From: Phaeotremella fagi | Lineage: Eukaryota > Basidiomycota > Tremellomycetes > Tremellales > Phaeotremellaceae | Length of the DNA stretch: 64,000 nt | Assembly: GCA_001599715.1 (NCBI GenBank) | Contig: BCHU01000010.1 | Location: 1,238,144 to 1,302,143 of the forward strand | Direction: 5' to 3' | Shown: piece after piece, positions 58,870-64,000 of the stretch | Layout of the letters: each line of letters starts with the position of its first letter | Numbering within the stretch: position 1 is the stretch's first letter | The notes under the pieces: model-generated | What the model was told of the DNA's origin: nothing | The model's input: only the letters and a program-made list of their open reading frames with translations | The model's database searches: none | Position numbers and translations under genes: made by a program

Positions 58870-60867
58870 CTAATGACCATAGTGAACCAATGACTTGTTC
58901 TTTTGACCGTTGAGCTCAGCTGATGTCTTGGTCTTTTTGAAGTGACGAGCTGGAATTCCTCTCTCGTAGAGCTCATCGAGTTCTTGGTAACTTCTACCGT
59001 AGGTCTACGCGGAGTCAGTAGGGGTCTTGGTGATTTGTTGGAACTCACCTCGGGGTAGAAGAAGTAGAGCAAGACGGTAGTTGGGGCCATGAGACCAGCC
59101 CAGACGTAGATAGCCTTGAGACCCAAGTTGGCAGCAGTTGGACTGATCATGTAGGAGACGGACCATTGGAAGACGACGCTAGAGGTTTATTAGAAAAACA
59201 CTGGTTGAAAAACACAACCACTCACAATCCAAGACCGTAGCAACCAAGATTGAAAGATGTAGTTTGTGCTCTCAAATGAGGTGTAGAAGTTTCACCCGCA
59301 GCAATGAAACCAATAGGTCCAGCAGATAAACCATAACAGATGACCCAGAGGAGAAGAGCTGCGAGTCCACCTTTGCCAGCAGCAGCTGATGACGAGAACG
59401 AGGTGGAAGGGATGATGATGTTGAAGATGAACATGGCGAAACAACCACCGACGAGCAATGGTCTACGTCCGACGTATTCACAAAGCCAGAGAGCGGAAGA
59501 TTGTGCAACGATACCCAAGAGGAAAGTAAGAATTGAGACCAAGAATGGATCATCGAGACCGGCGACGGTGAAGAAGTACTAATTGTCAGACCTAATTCCT
59601 CAACGACAACCTACAGTAGAGTAACCGAAAACAATTGGTGCACCAGCTGCCCATTGAGAACAGATACCAACAGCGCCGGCCAAGGTTCGGCGCCAATTGT
59701 TACCTCTGAAGATGTCCAAGAAGGTGGTTTTGCCGTGAGCTTCGAGTAGTCTTCGCTCAGCTTCGATTCCTTCCTTGACAACACGGTACTCCCATTCCTA
59801 GAAAGGTTAGGATATATCTCAAACTTGTATTAATAGACTCACGACATCGTAGTTTGGAGCGTAACCGTAAAGTTTGATCATGGACTTTTTGGCATTCTCG
59901 TGATCGTTCTTTCGGGCGTAAAAGATGTGGGATTCTGGAACGAACCAGATACTGATGAGTGAGACCTAGGGACGTCAGTGATGAAGGTTGGATTGAAAGG
60001 TTAACTTACACCGGTGAACAAGAACTCGATTGCGATAAGTGGTCTCCATTGAGTGGGTTGATTCGTTTGCATGAGTTGAGCAGCGATGGCAACGATCAAT
60101 TGACCAGTGGTGAGGAGAACTTGATAAGCTCCAATCATGAACCCACGAACTTGGAAAGGTGCGATTTCGGATACGTAGGTGATGAGAATACTTTGTGCGA
60201 GACCGACACCGAGTCTGACAAGGAGAGCAGCACCAAGCCAATCTCTCCAGTTTTGCGATGCGATTTCAGCAATGGAACCGGCCAAGAGGATAACCAAGGC
60301 GAAGATCATTGCGGCTCTAACTGTTAGTCGAGTACCTCGTCGTTGGACTTACTTTCTTCCGAAGCGGTTCATTATCATACCTCCAGTAAACATACCAAGG
60401 GTTTTGGACATTTCTGGGAAACCTTGCCAGAAGGAAACAACCTGGGCACTGACTGTAGGTACACCGTCAAGAGTGGTGTCTGCCATTTGAAGGACGAAAG
60501 CGGGTAACGGGATAATGTTACCGGGGACTTGTTGTTGGAACTGTACAAGTCAGCGTGAAAAGGAGTGTAAGAGTAAGCTTCAACCTACACCATCGTTCAA
60601 AGCAGACCAGAGAAGAATGACACAACAGAGAATCGCTTTCCAGAAGGTCTTGACGGTGGCCATTCGACCCAAGGCTATTCTCAGTCAGTAACGAGTTGTA
60701 TCGTCAGGTTGCCACTTACTAGCGAATTTAGTTTCAATGAATGTCACTTGTTGATCGAGAACTTTCATCTCTATCTGAGAAGCTTCGATGTGCTCGTGGA
60801 GGTTCTTGAACCTATCATCTTGGACTTCGTTAGCAACGGCGCTGTTGATTGAATCCGGATTAGACAT
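58870..60867 (-). CDS. MFS sugar (hexose/pentose) transporter
   Basis: About 540 residues with 12 helices. It starts MSNPDSINSAVANEVQDD. The sugar-porter motifs are MNRFGRKAAMIFALV, RLGVGLAQSILITYVSEIAPFQVRG, WFVPESHIFYARK, YVGRRPLLVGG and FFYPETYGRSYQELDELYE. These mark the sugar porter family, though not which sugar. It faces the IlvD/Edd dehydratase across a 454-bp divergent promoter and probably imports the aldose that the cluster oxidises. The cytosolic C-tail is basic (HFKKTKTSAELNGQKNK). Confidence 0.92.
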
Positions 60868-61321
60868 TGTTGTGGAGTTGGTTGTGGGGAGAAGAAAAGT
60901 ATTTTTGAACTTGGTCCCCTTTTATCCTTAATCGTTTTAGCATTCGGATGGCGCTGTGGGATCCCATTCGAGTCACATGGGTCCCCGCCGAGTGACAGCT
61001 GCTTGAAAAACGACCCGATCATGACGTGCGACGTTCGGATCGGCTCAGAACGCCACATTATTCAGGTGTCTGCGAGGCACATTCGCTCCACAAATGCCCC
61101 TAAAGGGTTAGCCTCGGATCCTGAAGATTCTCTCGGCTTGTCATCTGTCAACTACCCCCCCCCTGAATTCGTGGAAACACTAGCCTTTGCCAAGTCGGAC
61201 CGGATGTCATCGATGATCCGGTGGATTCTCTGAAAAAGCTGGTTGAACGTGTACTTTGCGTGCTCTGAGAGTTTTCCAACCTATTGATTTTCCTCAAGTC
61301 ATAGAACATAGCAATCACAAC
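60868..61321. promoter_or_regulatory. Divergent transporter/dehydratase promoter
   Basis: A 454-bp shared promoter with TCGGACCGG (61195-61203) running into a near-palindrome with CCGGAT and ATCCGG arms (61200-61221) around CATCGATG. CACATGGGTCCCCG lies at 60974-60987, like CACATGGGTACCCG before the SDR gene. A C9 tract is near 61155. Confidence 0.6.
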
Positions 61322-63402
61322 ATGTCCGGTCCTTGCGAAGGTTGCAACTGCGGTCGATATGACAATGAGACGACGGACGTTAACCAGGTCACAAGCAATG
61401 TTCGCTCCTTCACCGCCCCATCAGATTACAAAGAAGCAGCTGAGGGTGTCGAACCTGCGATCCCATTGAGATCTAAAATGTGGTGGAACAATCCAGAAGA
61501 TGGTAAGAGACGTGACATGCGGACGCTGATCGACCAGACATGTGCGGAGCGTATATTGAACGTTACTTGAACAACGGAACCACCAGTAAGTCTAGTCGAT
61601 GACAAATTGCTAACTCTTCCAGTGGGTGAAATCACGAACAAAAGAACCCCTATTATTGGTATCGCCCAGACTGGATCTGATCTTGCTCCATGCAACTCTC
61701 ACCATGTCGCTTTGGCCAAACGTGTACGTGACGGAATCATCGCTGCAGGTGGAACGCCAATCGAGTTCCCTTGCCATCCGATTCAAGAAACGACGAAACG
61801 TCCAACAGCTGGGCTTGACAGAAACTTGGCCTACATTGGTTTGGTCGAAGTGCTCTATTCGTACCCTCTAGATGGTGTGGTTCTGCTTACAGGATGTGAC
61901 AAGACGTAAGTGTGGTTCAGAGGCAATTCTGACTCCCTTCAGAACTCCAGCTCTTCTTATGGCCGCTGCGACAGTCAACATCCCAGCTATCTCAATGAAC
62001 GTTGGTCCAATGTTGAATGGTGAGTTTTGAAAGAGCCAGATCTAACCTCAGGTTTCGACAAACGACGTCTGGTTGGATCTGGTACACTTCTATGGGACGC
62101 GAGAGCACTTTTGGCAGAAGGGAAGATGGACAATGACCAGTTTATGCGTCTAGTCGCGACTTCAGCCCCAAGGTAAGTCAGTTGGTACGACAAGTTATTA
62201 ACAACAGTCTCGGTCACTGTAACACCATGGGTACTGCCAGTACCATGAACGCTTTGGCTGAAGCCCTTGGAATGTCCCTCCCAGGAAGTGCTTCTATCCC
62301 AGCAGTGTACAGGGAACGAGGTGCTTGCGCGTATGCAACAGGAAAGGCAATTGTCGACTTGACACTCAGAGATGTCAAACCTTCTGATATCCTAACAAGG
62401 GAAGCGTTCGAAAACGCCATTGCTGTCTGTACCGCCATTGGAGGATCAACCAACGCGCCGATTCATTTGAACGCTATCGCCAAACATATCGGTGTCGAAT
62501 TGACGTGTCAAGACTGGGAAAACGTTGGATACGAACTCCCCCTCTTGGCCAACGTTCAACCTGCTGGTGAATACCTTTGTGAAGAGTATCATCGTGCAGG
62601 TGGTCTCCCAGCGATTATCGCGGAACTCATGAAGGCGGATCTGCTACCGCATCCATCTGCACTCACTGTCTCTGGTAAATCAATCGGTGAAAACTGTCAA
62701 GGCGACTTCCCTAACGATTCACGGGTTATCATGCCTGTTTCTAAACCACTCAAGCAACAGGCAGGGTTCTTGAACATCTCTGGTAACCTGTTCGACAGCG
62801 CTATCATGAAAACGTCTGTCATCAGTCCAGCCTTCAAAGAGCAGTACCTCAGTAATCCAAACGATCCAATGGCTTTCGAAGGTCCTGTCGCTGTTTTTGA
62901 TGGTCCAGAGGACTACCATCATCGAATCGAGACCAGTCCCAACATCCATGCCGGTACCATGTTAATCATGAGAGGTGCAGGACCACTTGGTCATCCTGGG
63001 TCAGCAGAAGTGGTCAACATGATTCCACCTGGACGTTTGATCAAAGAAGGTATCGAACTTCCTTGTATTGGAGACGGTCGTCAGTCTGGAACATCCGGTA
63101 GTCCCTCGATTCTCAACGCCTCGCCAGAGGCTGGAGCTGGTGGTCTTTTGGGCTACCTCAAGGACGGTGATATCCTTCGTATCGATCTCAACAAACGTAG
63201 CGCTCATGTCAGTCTTACTCCTGAGCAAATCGAAGCTCGCAAGAAGGAAATGGGTGAATACGCGGTACCAGCCAGTCAAACACCTTGGCAAGAGATCTTC
63301 AGGAAGAACGTTGGATCGTTGGCAGAGGGAATGGTGTTCGATGACGCTGTCAAGTATCAACGTATTGCACAGACTAAAGGTATTCCTCGTCGTAATCATT
63401 AA
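61322..63402 (+). CDS. IlvD/Edd family sugar-acid dehydratase (L-arabinonate/D-xylonate dehydratase-like)
   Basis: The protein is about 600 residues. After an unusual Cys-rich N-terminus ([11 protein letters not shown]), it has [23 protein letters not shown] (spliced) and three candidate cluster cysteines: [21 protein letters not shown] and [13 protein letters not shown]. These match the [2Fe-2S] residues of this family. [25 protein letters not shown] completes the active site. [15 protein letters not shown] is closer to pentonate/hexonate dehydratases than to Ilv3, which has a CDKI-type motif. It would convert an aldonate to a 2-keto-3-deoxy acid. The N-terminus shows no mitochondrial leader, also against Ilv3. 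It is the last gene before the telomere. Confidence 0.9.
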
Positions 63403-63980
63403 ATTAAATCGTGTCGGAATGCATATTTTATAGTGATCTCCAATGAGTCTCCAAGTAAAAGCACTTGAACGAGCAAAAAGACAGAAGGCGTAGTTTGTGC
63501 CGTGATTCAAGTTTAGATGTGATTGTGATTCGGTTCAATCTGTCGGTTGTCTTCTAGGTGGGTCCCGTGCTGAGCAGCTCAGACATATTCACTTTGATCT
63601 GCTGCAGCAACCGATTAATCAAACCGATCCGTTGCTAAAATTAAAAGGCTAAAATTAGGGCTCGGTCTAGAATATCAGTAGTCGTCACCCGATACAAGGG
63701 AAAGGGGGTCGGATAGCTATAGAACATGCGAAAAATGTCGGTTGGTCAAGGCATGTGATGTGAAAGAAATGTCATGTGAGAGGTTACAAGACTCGGCGCC
63801 AAAGTCTGGGTCCTGGCCGAAGAACAGCGGTCAGCTTGAGATTGTGAGCAAGTTATGATCATTGGCAAAGAGCTTGGTAGGGGAAACAACTATGATCGAG
63901 ATTTACCCCTCTTCAGCTCAGGATAAACCTACTACTCTACTGAAATTCGTCCAATGCCTCTCTTTACCTAAATATGACGT
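63403..63980. other. Gene-free subtelomeric spacer
   Basis: About 580 bp between the last stop and the telomere repeats. The region carries a perfect short palindrome at 63570-63582 (CTGAGC, A, GCTCAG). No gene, transposon or tRNA is seen, so the dehydratase is unusually close to the chromosome end. Confidence 0.5.
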
Positions 63981-64000
63981 GGGGGTTAGGGGGTTAGGGG
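63981..64000 (+). repeat. Telomeric repeat, TTAGGGGG
   Basis: The last 20 bp read as G5-TTA-G5-TTA-G4, i.e. unit TTAGGGGG on the plus strand running toward the right end. This is the orientation expected for a right-hand telomere, and the unit is that of Cryptococcus and relatives. About two and a half units are inside the window. Confidence 0.88.

Noticed and set aside
61322..63402. Mitochondrial Ilv3 dihydroxy-acid dehydratase
   Set aside because: TGCDKTTPALL and the sugar-cluster setting fit sugar-acid dehydratases better, and no mitochondrial leader is seen; not fully excluded.

Overview
The window is about 64 kb of nuclear DNA from a basidiomycete yeast or fungus, most likely a tremellomycete. 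It ends at a chromosome end: positions 63981-64000 are G-rich telomere repeats of unit TTAGGGGG, the octamer known from Cryptococcus. Genes are compact and cut by many very short introns (usually 32-38 nt, GTRAGT...CTRAY...AG), and convergent stop codons lie as little as 18 nt apart. All gene models were made by hand-splicing, so exon limits are approximate unless stated.

Layout. (1) 1-12 kb mixes conserved genes with sugar genes: a truncated C-terminal gene, an alpha/beta-hydrolase, an aldo-keto reductase, the fork-protection gene csm3, a divergent L-rhamnonate dehydratase / L-rhamnose dehydrogenase pair (LRA3/LRA1), an unknown long protein and ATG5. (2) 12-19 kb: an MFS alpha-glucoside-type transporter divergent from a GH105 unsaturated rhamnogalacturonyl hydrolase, an SGNH esterase and an orphan multi-pass membrane protein. 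(3) 19-33.5 kb: two tandem SDR paralogues that share micro-exons, a type II glycosyltransferase, a Zn2Cys6 regulator beside a 2-oxoglutarate oxygenase, a disordered protein, a secreted CPL1/PriA-like cysteine-rich protein and a 2-hydroxyacid dehydrogenase.

(4) 33.8-50.3 kb looks like a nitrogen-scavenging catabolic cluster: M20 amidohydrolase, carboxylesterase, allantoate-permease-type MFS carrier, nitrilase, PLP-dependent threonine/serine dehydratase, RidA imine deaminase, two Zn2Cys6 regulators and an ABCG half-transporter. Its promoters carry GC-rich CGG/CCG palindromes that stand out from the background.

(5) 50.4-63.4 kb, next to the telomere, looks like a non-phosphorylative oxidative sugar pathway: Gfo/Idh/MocA dehydrogenase, aldose 1-epimerase, aldo-keto reductase, SMP-30 lactonase, SDR, sugar MFS transporter and an IlvD/Edd sugar-acid dehydratase. 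Together they could take a free aldose through lactone and aldonate to a 2-keto-3-deoxy acid; the last enzyme is not in the window. A short inverted repeat, CGG-W-CCG, recurs in nine intergenic regions across groups 1-5 and may tie the catabolic genes to one or more Zn2Cys6 regulators.
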